This document shows positions 57,248 to 64,000 of a stretch of 64,000 nucleotides of DNA, in pieces (the first letter of the stretch is position 1; each line of letters begins with the position of its first letter). The notes beneath the pieces are model-generated. The model ran no database searches. It was not told the DNA's origin and worked only from the letters and a program-made list of their open reading frames with translations. The position numbers and the translations under genes were made by a program. The DNA comes from Galbitalea sp036271795 (GTDB lineage Bacteria; Actinomycetota; Actinomycetes; Actinomycetales; Microbacteriaceae), in NCBI GenBank assembly GCA_036271795.1, contig DATAZY010000011.1, positions 1 through 64,000 of the forward strand. Direction: 5' to 3'.

Positions 57248-58263
57248 GAATTCGAACAGCGATGGCCGCAATGGTTGTCGCGCTTGTTCTGTCGATCGTG
57301 ACAGTTGCTGGACCCGCCTTTGCTTCGGGCGGATCCGGCGGCTGCGACCCGAACCAACTCAGCCCCACATGCACGGTCGGGGTAGGCGACGGCGGTTCCA
57401 ACGGATCGCCGAACCCGGGCGGGAACACAGGAGCTCCGGTGGCGTTCACACCTGGACCGACCAGCTGCTCCTATCAGGGCCAACCGGTGCCGTGTGAGAC
57501 GAACGACGGCTGGTGGAGCAACCAACCGGGAAATTGCATCGGCTATGTGCGGCTCGCGCCGCCGGCAGAACAGTCACCACCTCCACCGGCGGAAAGCGCA
57601 GGGGTGGGCGCCTGGTATCTGTGCACCGCGTACTGCCCGCCCGGAGCGAACGCGGGAAGAGACTGTTTCGGCGCAACGTTCTGGTCGGACGTGCCCCCAG
57701 CAGGGATCACCACCTACACGCCCGCGCAGGCGGCCGCGCTGTTGGTGAAATCGTTCCAGCTCGCAGGAATCACCATCGGAATGGCACCCGAGGACAAGAC
57801 GCACACTGATGACCCAGTGGGCACTGCTGCGTACCGGCGTACGTGGGTGGGGATACCGGTCTGGTTGTGGGTTGCCAACCCGCAACCGTTGACCTTCGGG
57901 CCCTACTCGAAATCCGCGACCCTGGGAGGGGTGACGGTGACGGCGACCGCACAGGTTCAGTCGGTCACCTGGTCCGCCGGGGACGGGCAGAGTGTCACCT
58001 GTGATGCGGGCACCGCGTTCGATGAGACGGCGATGCAAGACGAACTGGCGTCCGATTCCCCGACGTGCGGACTCCGTTATCAGAAGACCTCCGGTGATGG
58101 CACCTTCACGGTGACCGCGACCAGCCACTGGGTCGTGCAGTGGACCGGCGGGGGCACCGATGGAACGATCGCGGCCCCGACAGTGCAAAGCGCGACGCAG
58201 ATTCGTGTCGGCCAGCTCGAGTCGGTGAACACCGTGACCGCCTCCGACGGGCTCGGGTATTAG
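57241..58263 (+). CDS. secreted protein of the Tad locus, unknown
   Basis: A 340-residue protein. Signal peptide MLRIRTAMAAMVVALVLSIVTV-like with cleavage after AFA (about residue 28), a Gly/Asn-rich linker, then a Cys-rich domain (CDPNQLSPTCTV, CSYQGQPVPCETN, CTAYCPPG, CFGATFW) with many Trp and Tyr. No family recognised. It is inside the pilus operon, so it is a candidate tip adhesin or secreted partner. Confidence 0.82.
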   Translation: MLRIRTAMAAMVVALVLSIVTVAGPAFASGGSGGCDPNQLSPTCTVGVGDGGSNGSPNPGGNTGAPVAFTPGPTSCSYQGQPVPCETNDGWWSNQPGNCIGYVRLAPPAEQSPPPPAESAGVGAWYLCTAYCPPGANAGRDCFGATFWSDVPPAGITTYTPAQAAALLVKSFQLAGITIGMAPEDKTHTDDPVGTAAYRRTWVGIPVWLWVANPQPLTFGPYSKSATLGGVTVTATAQVQSVTWSAGDGQSVTCDAGTAFDETAMQDELASDSPTCGLRYQKTSGDGTFTVTATSHWVVQWTGGGTDGTIAAPTVQSATQIRVGQLESVNTVTASDGLGY

Positions 58264-58269
58264 GAAGGG

Positions 58270-61158
58270 GTGATGATGCGAAGATTTCTCCTTGGGGTCG
58301 GCGCGCTGCTGGCGATCGCCCTGATCCTGGTCGGTGTGCCGGCCGCGCTGATTATTGTTGCCGGCAACCCGATCCCGACCAGCAACCAAGTCCACAACAT
58401 CATCACGCTGGTGCCCGACTACGGCAACGTCATCTTGCTGACCAAGGTTCTCCCATGCCTGGGCTGGATCGCCTGGATCCTGTTCGCCATTCCAATGCTG
58501 ATCGAGATCGGCGCCGGGATCGCCGGACGGAAGACCACGAAACGGGTCTGGCTACTCAAAGGCCAGCAATACGCCGCCGCCGCCCTGGTCACCGCGGTCC
58601 TGGTGATGTTCGCCGGAATCGGCGCAATGCACATGACCTCACCGCCCGTCGCCGCGGCCCCGCCGCCACCGACAGTCTCGATCGAACCCGCCAGTCCCGA
58701 CCCCGCCGCGACACCGGAGTCCGAACCGAGGATCGAACCCGCAGCTACCGCTGCAGCAGCATCCGGAACGCCCGCCCTCCAGACGCTTACGCACCTGGTA
58801 GTTCCGGGCGACAACCTCTGGGACATCTCCGAAACGTATTACGGGGCCGGAACACGCGACACCGACATCTTCCAGGCATCGACCAACATTCTGCAGCCCG
58901 GTGGGCAGCGACTCACCAACCCCAACCTGATCCGGCCCGGTTGGCGACTCGACATCCCAGACGTCCCCGTCCCACCCGCTCCGACCGCCGACTCCGACCC
59001 GGCCCCAGCCCCAGTGCCCGAAACGGGCGAGGGAAACCACCTGCCTGAGTTCGGCGCCCAGCCAGCCCCCGAACCAGACAGCACCCCAAGTCCAATCCCC
59101 GCCCCAAGCCGCCCCACAGCGACCACACCATCGCCTGCGCCCAGCCACTCAGCCAAAGCAGATACATCAGCTGTCCCGCACTCCGACCCGGCAATCCCGT
59201 TGGGGACAGCGGGCGGGATAGTCGGGGTACTTGCCGCCGCCCTCCTGCTAGTGCTGGGCGGGCGACGCCTTAACCAGCGCCGCCGCCGTCGGACCGGGGA
59301 ACGGATTGCCATGCCCGACCCCGCCGCTGCGGAGTTCGAGCAGGAACTGCGTATGGTCGCCGACCCGGTCGGCCTCACGGACATCGAACACGCGCTCCGG
59401 TTGCTCCAGGCCCACTCGGCAAACACCGGAACAGCACTGCCCGAGCTGCTCGCAGTACGACTGACAGCGCAGGAAATGGCCTTCTACCTTGTGCGCGCGG
59501 CGAACCTGCCCGCCCCCTTCGAGCCGCTGACACCCGACCGCACCGCATGGACCCTCCGACCAGGAACCATCCCCACCACGCTGCAGGGGACGGTCTGCCC
59601 GTACCCGGCGCTGGTGATCATCGGCGTCGACGACAACGACGGAATTCTCCTCGTCGACTTAGAACAGCTCGGTGTATTGAACGTCGTTGGCGATCAAGAA
59701 CTCGCTCGAGGAGTCCTCAATGCGTTGGCAGGGGAACTCGCAGGCAACCCATGGGGTGAGCAGATTCAAGTCTCCCTCGTCGGTATGGATGTGGCGTTCC
59801 CGCACGCGATCGACCGGTTTCGCATCCAGCATGCCAACCACCTCGACGCCCTCCTGCCGGAACTCCGGAACGACCTCGGTGAACGTTCCGCAGCGCTCCA
59901 CAGTTACGGGATCGACGACGTCCACGCGGCCCGCATCCTGGCGACCGAAACGGAAGCGTGGGCACCGCACATCCTCGTCCTCGATGAAGTGCCCGACGAC
60001 ACTGTCCGACGCGAGCTCGCCGAGATGGTCGCCGCGGACCGACGACTCGGGTTCGCGCTGGCCGTCCGCGGGGAGATCGACGCCACCCGGGCAACCCTTC
60101 GGATCGAATCGTCCGATCGCGCCCTGCTGCTCCTCCCCGGCGGCAGCGTACCGCCGTTACCGTTCACCCCCCAACTGTTGCGCGGGCGCGAACTCGAACT
60201 CCTCCAGGACCTGCTCGACACGACCAACGACGATGCAACCCATCCCGAACCTCACGCGCGAGAACAAAACGTCACGACGGTACCTCCCGGAGCGGAGATT
60301 CCGCTCCCCGAGCCGCGCGAACCTTCTCCCGATCCTCACCCGCTGCCGACCGCGGGCACTCCCGCGACCCCTCAGACACTCCCAGAGCGGGTGCCGGAGA
60401 CACGGGAGTCGGATCCTGTGCTGGTACCGTATCTTCGCCTCCTCGGACCCGTCGAAGCGGACGGCCTGAACCCCGACGAGCCAATGCCTGCCCGAGGTAT
60501 CGAGCTGATGGCGTATCTGCTGCTGCGCCGCGGCCCGGTCGATGGACTGCAACTCCAACGCGCTTTCTGGCCGAACACACCTGATGCGGCGAACAACCAA
60601 CGCGGCCTGGCCAAGAAAGTTCGCGTCGCACTAGGGCATGGCCCGTCGGGGGAACTGTGGTTGCCCGAGAACACCAACCACCACGGCTACGTGTTGCACC
60701 CCGCCATCCGGTCGGACTGGGACGACTTCCGAGCCCTCGTCGGCGACGATCCCACACTCGCCACCAGCGACGACCTGATCGCCGCGTTACGCCTGGCCCG
60801 GGGCACCCCTTTCGCCGCATCAAATACCCGCCGTTGGTGGCAGTGGATCGCCATACCCCAGGAGGAGATGATCGCCGCACTGATGGACGCCGCCGACGAG
60901 CTCGGCAACCGAGCACTCGACACCCGCAACACGTCCCTCGCCCGCTACGCCGCCCGCGTCGAACAGGCCGTTGATCCCCTCAACGAAGCCGGTTGGCGAA
61001 TCGAACTTCGTGCCGCCCTCCAGGTCGCCGACCTCGACGGCTTCCATGCCATCCTCGAAGACCTGTACGCCCGAGTGGGCGGGGACGACCCAGATTACGA
61101 CGTCGATGACGAGACACGGATACTCATCGACCAGGCCAACCAGAGAATCCGCGCGTGA
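58270..61158 (+). CDS. membrane LysM-SARP/BTAD hybrid protein
   Basis: A 962-residue protein. Helices at about residues 6-32, 60-86 and 99-121 place the next part outside the cell. There a LysM domain (LTHLVVPGDNLWDISETYYGA, about 174-234) follows a Pro/Ala linker. A fourth helix (about 313-334) and RRLNQRRRRR return the chain to the cytoplasm. The C-terminal part (about 715-960) has a SARP-type winged helix (LRLLGPVEADG...GIELMAYLLLR, QRGLAKKVRVALG) and a BTAD-like helical region. This suggests a wall-sensing regulator. GTG start 58270. Confidence 0.82.
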   Translation: MMMRRFLLGVGALLAIALILVGVPAALIIVAGNPIPTSNQVHNIITLVPDYGNVILLTKVLPCLGWIAWILFAIPMLIEIGAGIAGRKTTKRVWLLKGQQYAAAALVTAVLVMFAGIGAMHMTSPPVAAAPPPPTVSIEPASPDPAATPESEPRIEPAATAAAASGTPALQTLTHLVVPGDNLWDISETYYGAGTRDTDIFQASTNILQPGGQRLTNPNLIRPGWRLDIPDVPVPPAPTADSDPAPAPVPETGEGNHLPEFGAQPAPEPDSTPSPIPAPSRPTATTPSPAPSHSAKADTSAVPHSDPAIPLGTAGGIVGVLAAALLLVLGGRRLNQRRRRRTGERIAMPDPAAAEFEQELRMVADPVGLTDIEHALRLLQAHSANTGTALPELLAVRLTAQEMAFYLVRAANLPAPFEPLTPDRTAWTLRPGTIPTTLQGTVCPYPALVIIGVDDNDGILLVDLEQLGVLNVVGDQELARGVLNALAGELAGNPWGEQIQVSLVGMDVAFPHAIDRFRIQHANHLDALLPELRNDLGERSAALHSYGIDDVHAARILATETEAWAPHILVLDEVPDDTVRRELAEMVAADRRLGFALAVRGEIDATRATLRIESSDRALLLLPGGSVPPLPFTPQLLRGRELELLQDLLDTTNDDATHPEPHAREQNVTTVPPGAEIPLPEPREPSPDPHPLPTAGTPATPQTLPERVPETRESDPVLVPYLRLLGPVEADGLNPDEPMPARGIELMAYLLLRRGPVDGLQLQRAFWPNTPDAANNQRGLAKKVRVALGHGPSGELWLPENTNHHGYVLHPAIRSDWDDFRALVGDDPTLATSDDLIAALRLARGTPFAASNTRRWWQWIAIPQEEMIAALMDAADELGNRALDTRNTSLARYAARVEQAVDPLNEAGWRIELRAALQVADLDGFHAILEDLYARVGGDDPDYDVDDETRILIDQANQRIRA

Positions 61159-61745
61159 CCGCTCACGCGACACGAACCAGATCAGCCCTGGAACGGCCGG
61201 CGATCACCGCGGGCATCGCGGCAGCCGCCAGCCTGGCGGTCGCCGTGCTGCTGTTCCCCATCGCGACCACCACGGGCTACGCCTGGGGCCTCACCGCTTG
61301 CCTCACTGCCGGAGCTGCGCTCGTCGCCGTGATCGACGCAGGCACTCACAGGCTGCCCAACCGCTACGTCTCGGCCCTGGCCGCCGCCGGAGTGGTTCAG
61401 GCTGCGGCCATATCCATCGCCTCCCGCGACGAGTTCAGGTTCGTGGACTCGCTGATCGCGGCAGGTGCCGTTGGTGTGGCATATGTGCTGCTCGGCCTGG
61501 TCGGCTGGTTCGGATTCGGCGACGCCAAATTCGCTGCCGCGCTGACCATCACGGTCGCGATCTATGCCGGGCTCGCAGCAGTGTACGTCGTGCCGCTGGC
61601 CATCCTGTTCGCGGCCATCTGGGCGCTCGTCCTTCGCGCGTCCGGTAAGCCCCGGCGCGCCCGAGCGCATGGACCGGCGATCGCCCTGGCTGCCGCCTGT
61701 ATCACGACGTTCGCGGTTCTAGCCCTTCCAGCAGCTGGCGCATAG
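61155..61745 (+). CDS. prepilin peptidase (A24 family, TadV-like)
   Basis: A 196-residue six-helix aspartic protease. Catalytic Asp61 (VIDAGTHRLPNRYV) and Asp123 (GFGDAKFAAAL, the GxGDxK motif). It lacks the N-terminal methylase domain with CxxC, which is usual for TadV. It processes the Flp pilin at Gly33 in the membrane. The gene overlaps the LysM protein by four bases and closes the Tad operon. Confidence 0.9.
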   Translation: MTAHATRTRSALERPAITAGIAAAASLAVAVLLFPIATTTGYAWGLTACLTAGAALVAVIDAGTHRLPNRYVSALAAAGVVQAAAISIASRDEFRFVDSLIAAGAVGVAYVLLGLVGWFGFGDAKFAAALTITVAIYAGLAAVYVVPLAILFAAIWALVLRASGKPRRARAHGPAIALAAACITTFAVLALPAAGA

Positions 61746-61986
61746 CGTCGCGCGCGATTGATGTAGACGCGTGGTCGTCTTCGTAGATGACCGCCGTGGT
61801 GTTCGTGTGGGCGCGCTGATTTGGTCGAAGAGACTACGGCCGGCGTTCGCCCGGCTCAACGGCTTTCGCGGCATATCCTCGGCTGCGCCTCCGGTATTCC
61901 ACGGTCCGTTGCCCCGTGTTCTCTAGTCGGCCGTCGGGTCGTCTCTTGCCAAACCGGCACACACGATCAGATCCCAGGAGGACATT
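61746..61986. other. gap before the peptide gene
   Basis: No credible coding frame. TTGCCA near 61938 could be a -35 box for the peptide gene, but no good -10 is seen. Confidence 0.3.
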
Positions 61987-62070
61987 ATGGAAGACGAAAA
62001 CGAGGACATCGACGGCTACGCGGTTCCGGTAGACCCGATGGATCTTCTTCAGTGCGATAGCTGCCAGTAG
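61987..62070 (+). CDS. 27-residue acidic peptide ending in CxxC, unrecognised
   Basis: The peptide begins MEDENEDIDGY and ends LLQCDSCQ. The first 10 residues are very acidic, the middle is AVPVDPMD, and two Cys lie at positions 23 and 26. AGGAGG sits six bases before ATG 61987, a near-perfect ribosome site. A strong hairpin follows the stop after eight bases. Such a leader-plus-Cys tail is reminiscent of a ribosomal peptide precursor, but no modifying enzyme is nearby and I recognise no family. Coding status rests on the SD and the terminator. Confidence 0.6.
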   Translation: MEDENEDIDGYAVPVDPMDLLQCDSCQ

Positions 62071-62078
62071 ACCGCGCC

Positions 62079-62119
62079 GCCCAAGGGGAGGCCGACCACG
62101 CGTCGGCCCCCCCTTGGGC
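62079..62119 (+). terminator. very stable terminator of the peptide gene
   Basis: An 18-base stem from 62079 to 62096 and 62102 to 62119, with a single A-C mismatch and loop CACGC. No U-tract follows. Confidence 0.75.
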
Positions 62120-62195
62120 TGCCTCATTCCAGATGTTGCGACTCCGTGGGGGAGTCGCAGCAGCGTAGGAGGTTGTCCTCGGACGAAGCGATCGC

Positions 62196-62477
62196 CTAGC
62201 GACTCCCATTCACTGGACGCCAATGGATCCCGCGGTACTTGTTCGGATCGTCAGGGAAATCCTCGATCCTGGCTACCCGCTCCTCCCTGTCGGCGGAGTT
62301 CTCCAAGTTCACCAGCTCGCCCGTGTTCGGATGTACGGCGGTGGCCCGATAGAACACCGCACTACTGCGGCCGATGGTGTGCTCCACCACCCAGCCCACG
62401 ACCTTCTCACCCCGGCGGACCTCCCACTCAGGCCGGTCACCTCTTCGTTTCGGGATCATCAAGCGCAACTCAGCCAT
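62196..62477 (-). CDS. small protein of the SOS-linked pair, unknown
   Basis: A 93-residue soluble protein (MAELRLMIPKRRGDRPEWEVRRGEKVVGW...). It has alternating beta-like segments (EKVVGWVVEHTIG, FYRATAVHPNTGELVNLENSA). ATG 62477 is nine bases after the stop of the upstream gene, so the two form an operon. No family recognised. Confidence 0.65.
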   Translation of the reverse strand: MAELRLMIPKRRGDRPEWEVRRGEKVVGWVVEHTIGRSSAVFYRATAVHPNTGELVNLENSADREERVARIEDFPDDPNKYRGIHWRPVNGSR

Positions 62478-62486
62478 CTGACACGC

Positions 62487-62753
62487 TCAGTCGTACACGC
62501 GAACGAGGACCCATTCGCATCGGCTGGTGATGTAGCGAACATCGAAGACCCTGCTCTGGCCCTGATCGTCTGTGCCTTGCAGCCGCCATCCGGGATGCAC
62601 TGCCGGGGGATGCATCGCGACAAACTCGTAATCCGATTCAAGCAATGTCGGAGTATCGGTGCTTCTAAATCGTGTCTGTTCCCAGACCAATCCTTCGGGA
62701 ACGCCCCGTTCATTCGTCCAGACCGCGACACTTGCCATGACCGTCGTCATCAT
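62487..62753 (-). CDS. small protein under a probable SOS box, unknown
   Basis: An 88-residue soluble protein. MMTTVMASVAVWTNERGVPEGLVWEQTRFRST is followed by a compact end (WRLQGTDDQGQ, CEWVLVRVYD). ATG codons at 62753 and 62750 both follow GAGGTGG. It is the first gene of a two-gene unit. A LexA-type site lies 18 bases upstream, over the likely -10. No family recognised. Confidence 0.65.
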   Translation of the reverse strand: MMTTVMASVAVWTNERGVPEGLVWEQTRFRSTDTPTLLESDYEFVAMHPPAVHPGWRLQGTDDQGQSRVFDVRYITSRCEWVLVRVYD

Positions 62754-62770
62754 GATCCACCTCAGAACAC

Positions 62771-62786
62771 TCGAACATATCTTCGA
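62771..62786 (-). promoter_or_regulatory. probable LexA (SOS) box
   Basis: TCGAACATATCTTCGA matches the actinobacterial SOS consensus TCGAAC-N4-GTTCGA at all but one base. It overlaps a -10-like TATGTT on the minus strand. Confidence 0.6.
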
Positions 62787-62984
62787 TTGAACGAGAGTAA
62801 CCTAACGATCGGCCGACACGCCAAACGTTCCTGAATTGCATCTAATGCATGATTCGCGGAGCCGCCAAGGTCCTGAATAGCGGCGAGGTCCTACTCGGTC
62901 GATTGTGTTCGCTTGACGCGCCAAGCGGATTTCCCCTTTTGATGCAGCAATCCTGCGTCGAACGGTGTGCGTAGAACTGAAGTT

Positions 62985-63004
62985 AATACAGCCGACGCTG
63001 TATT
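62985..63004. promoter_or_regulatory. palindromic operator of the CmtR-like regulator
   Basis: AATACAGC-CGAC-GCTGTATT is a perfect palindrome, 8-base arms with a 4-base centre, ending nine bases before ATG 63014. It overlaps the probable -10 (TGTATT), the usual position of ArsR-family operators. Confidence 0.8.
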
Positions 63005-63013
63005 GTGGTTTGC

Positions 63014-63367
63014 ATGTTGACCGTGACTTCCCGCCTGGACGTGATGAACCGCCTCGGGCGGGCGATGGCTGATCCGACCCGCTCCCGCATCCTCATGACC
63101 CTCCTCGAGGGTCCGTCCTATCCCGCGCAACTCGCGGATGCTCTGGGGTTGACCCGGCAGAACGTCTCGAACCACCTGACCTGTCTGCGCGATTGCGGCA
63201 TCGTCGTCGCCGAGCCCGAGGGACGGCAAACCCGCTATGAGATCTCCGACCCGCACCTGACCCGGGCACTCGGCGATCTCGTCAATGTGGTTCTTGCCGT
63301 GGACGAGGCGGCACCCTGCATGGATTCAACCTGCACCGTTCCCGGCTGCTGCGAGCCCACCACGTGA
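63014..63367 (+). CDS. cmtR: CmtR-like ArsR-family metal sensor
   Basis: A 117-residue repressor. Helix-turn-helix LADALGLTRQNVSNHLTCLRDCGIVV. Cys57, Cys61 and Cys102 occupy the same positions as the Cd/Pb ligands of M. tuberculosis CmtR. Extra Cys residues (107, 112, 113) add a Cys-rich tail. ATG 63014 is used; a GTG at 63005 is in frame. It controls its own operon with the CDF exporter by overlap with it (GTGA). Confidence 0.92.
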   Translation: MLTVTSRLDVMNRLGRAMADPTRSRILMTLLEGPSYPAQLADALGLTRQNVSNHLTCLRDCGIVVAEPEGRQTRYEISDPHLTRALGDLVNVVLAVDEAAPCMDSTCTVPGCCEPTT

Positions 63368-64000
63368 GCACGACTGCGTTATCACCGGAACGAAAAGCCG
63401 TGCTGCAGCGACGGATCCGCTGGATCGTCGCGGTCACGATCGGCTACAACCTGATCGAAGCGATCGTGTCCATCGCCGCAGGCTCTGTCGCATCGTCGAC
63501 GGCGTTGATCGGTTTCGGGCTGGACTCGTTCATCGAGGTCCTCTCCGCCGCCGCAGTCGCCTGGCAGTTCACCCGCACAGAACCCGAGCGCTACGAAAAG
63601 CCGGTATTGCGGGTGATCGCCGTCTCGTTCTTCCTCCTCGCCGCCTATGTCACCACCAGCGCGATCCTGTCCCTCACCGGAGTGCTGAACGCGGAACACT
63701 CGATCGTCGGCGTCGTGGTCACCGCGCTCAGTGTGATCGTCATGCCCGTCCTGTCCCTTATCGAGCGTCGCACCGGGCGGGAATTGGGCTCGGCGACCGC
63801 GGTCGCGGACTCGAAGCAGACCCTGATCTGCACCTACCTCTCCGCCGCGGTCCTTATCGGCCTGCTCCTGAACATCCTGTTCGGCTGGGCTTGGGCCGAC
63901 CCGATCGCCGCCCTGGTCATCGTGGCGTTCGCGATCCGGGAAGGCATCGAAGCCTGGCAAGGCGAAACCGACACCCCGGTCGGACTGCTGCTCAGCGATG
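63364..64000 (+). CDS. CDF-family cation efflux protein (3' end beyond window)
   Basis: At least 212 residues are visible. GTG start 63364 overlaps the CmtR stop. Transmembrane segments start near residues 20, 50, 83, 115 and 155. Metal-site residues lie in GFGLDSFIEVLS and VADSKQTLICTYL (Asp pair on helices 2 and 5, in place of the usual HxxxD). Exports divalent metals such as Cd, Pb or Zn by proton exchange. Frame continues past base 64000. Confidence 0.85.
   Translation, partial: MSTTALSPERKAVLQRRIRWIVAVTIGYNLIEAIVSIAAGSVASSTALIGFGLDSFIEVLSAAAVAWQFTRTEPERYEKPVLRVIAVSFFLLAAYVTTSAILSLTGVLNAEHSIVGVVVTALSVIVMPVLSLIERRTGRELGSATAVADSKQTLICTYLSAAVLIGLLLNILFGWAWADPIAALVIVAFAIREGIEAWQGETDTPVGLLLSD

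Larger units (their letters stand above)
31037..64000 (+). mobile_element. integrative conjugative element at tRNA-Lys (right end not reached)
   Basis: Evidence for an integrated element: tRNA gene at the boundary, excisionase and tyrosine integrase next to it, then SSB, primase-polymerase, ArdC-like protein, VirD4-type coupling protein, VirB4-like, SCO6880-like and TrbL-like proteins, a ParB-like protein, a toxin-antitoxin pair, and cargo (Tad pilus locus, metal-response genes). No second copy of the tRNA 3' sequence was found before base 64000. No relaxase was recognised. The left limit is set at the first base after the tRNA; the exact crossover lies within the tRNA 3' half. Confidence 0.8.

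Noticed and set aside
61821..62060. A 79-codon plus-strand frame overlapping the peptide gene
   Set aside because: No ribosome site, Arg/Gly/Ser-rich, and in a different frame from the well-supported peptide gene.
31037..64000. Right attachment repeat of the element
   Set aside because: I searched by eye for copies of the tRNA T-arm and 3' end (TTCAAGTCCCGG) and saw none, so the right end is not claimed.

Overview
The window is high-GC actinobacterial DNA. Gene order in the first half (ahcY, spoIIM/RDD, moxR-DUF58 block, mtrA-mtrB-lpqB, comF, hpf, secA, an Rv3235-like gene, pdtaS, whiB1) matches the block that runs from Rv3248c (sahH) to Rv3219 (whiB1) in Mycobacterium tuberculosis. Details such as the BldC-like gene beside a SAF/CpaE pair and the MBG-repeat surface protein fit Microbacteriaceae best, but the family assignment is inference.

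Region 1 (1-30,960) is chromosomal core. It holds the 3' end of a large repeat-rich surface protein, S-adenosylhomocysteine hydrolase, an RDD/SpoIIM divergent pair, an ArsR-like regulator facing an MFS exporter, aquaporin, a five-gene minus-strand operon (GPDPase membrane domain, DUF4129, DUF4350, MoxR ATPase, DUF58), the MtrAB-LpqB envelope two-component system, ComF, long HPF, SecA, and a series of small regulators (Rv3235-like, BldC-like, PdtaS, WhiB1). An orphan SAF-CpaE pair is also present. The region ends with a Bcp peroxiredoxin divergent from tRNA-Lys(CTT).

Region 2 (31,037 to the window end) is an integrative conjugative element sitting at the 3' end of tRNA-Lys. The left end has an excisionase and a tyrosine integrase whose frames overlap. 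A long minus-strand module (48,634 down to 32,774) follows: small protein, unknown protein, ParB-like, TcpC/VirB8-like, wall hydrolase, two small membrane proteins, TrbL/VirB6-like, SCO6880-like, VirB4-like ATPase, coupling protein VirD4/TraG, ArdC-type metalloprotein, primase-polymerase, SSB. A plus-strand AbrB/PIN toxin-antitoxin pair interrupts it. A control region at 48,635-48,963, rich in repeats of ACACGC, separates it from a plus-strand module that starts with a sigma-like factor and a winged-helix regulator. That module continues as a complete-looking Tad/Flp pilus locus (SAF/CpaB, CpaE, CpaF, TadB, TadC, Flp pilin, TadE-like proteins, lipoprotein, secreted protein, a membrane LysM-SARP/BTAD protein, prepilin peptidase).

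After it come a 27-codon peptide gene with a strong ribosome binding site and a very strong terminator, a two-gene cassette under a probable LexA (SOS) box, and a CmtR-type metal sensor with its palindromic operator in front of a CDF metal exporter that runs off the window. I found no relaxase and no second copy of the tRNA end, so the element should continue past the window. The most unusual feature is the pairing of a type IV secretion module with a full Tad pilus locus and a membrane-anchored SARP-like protein on one element.
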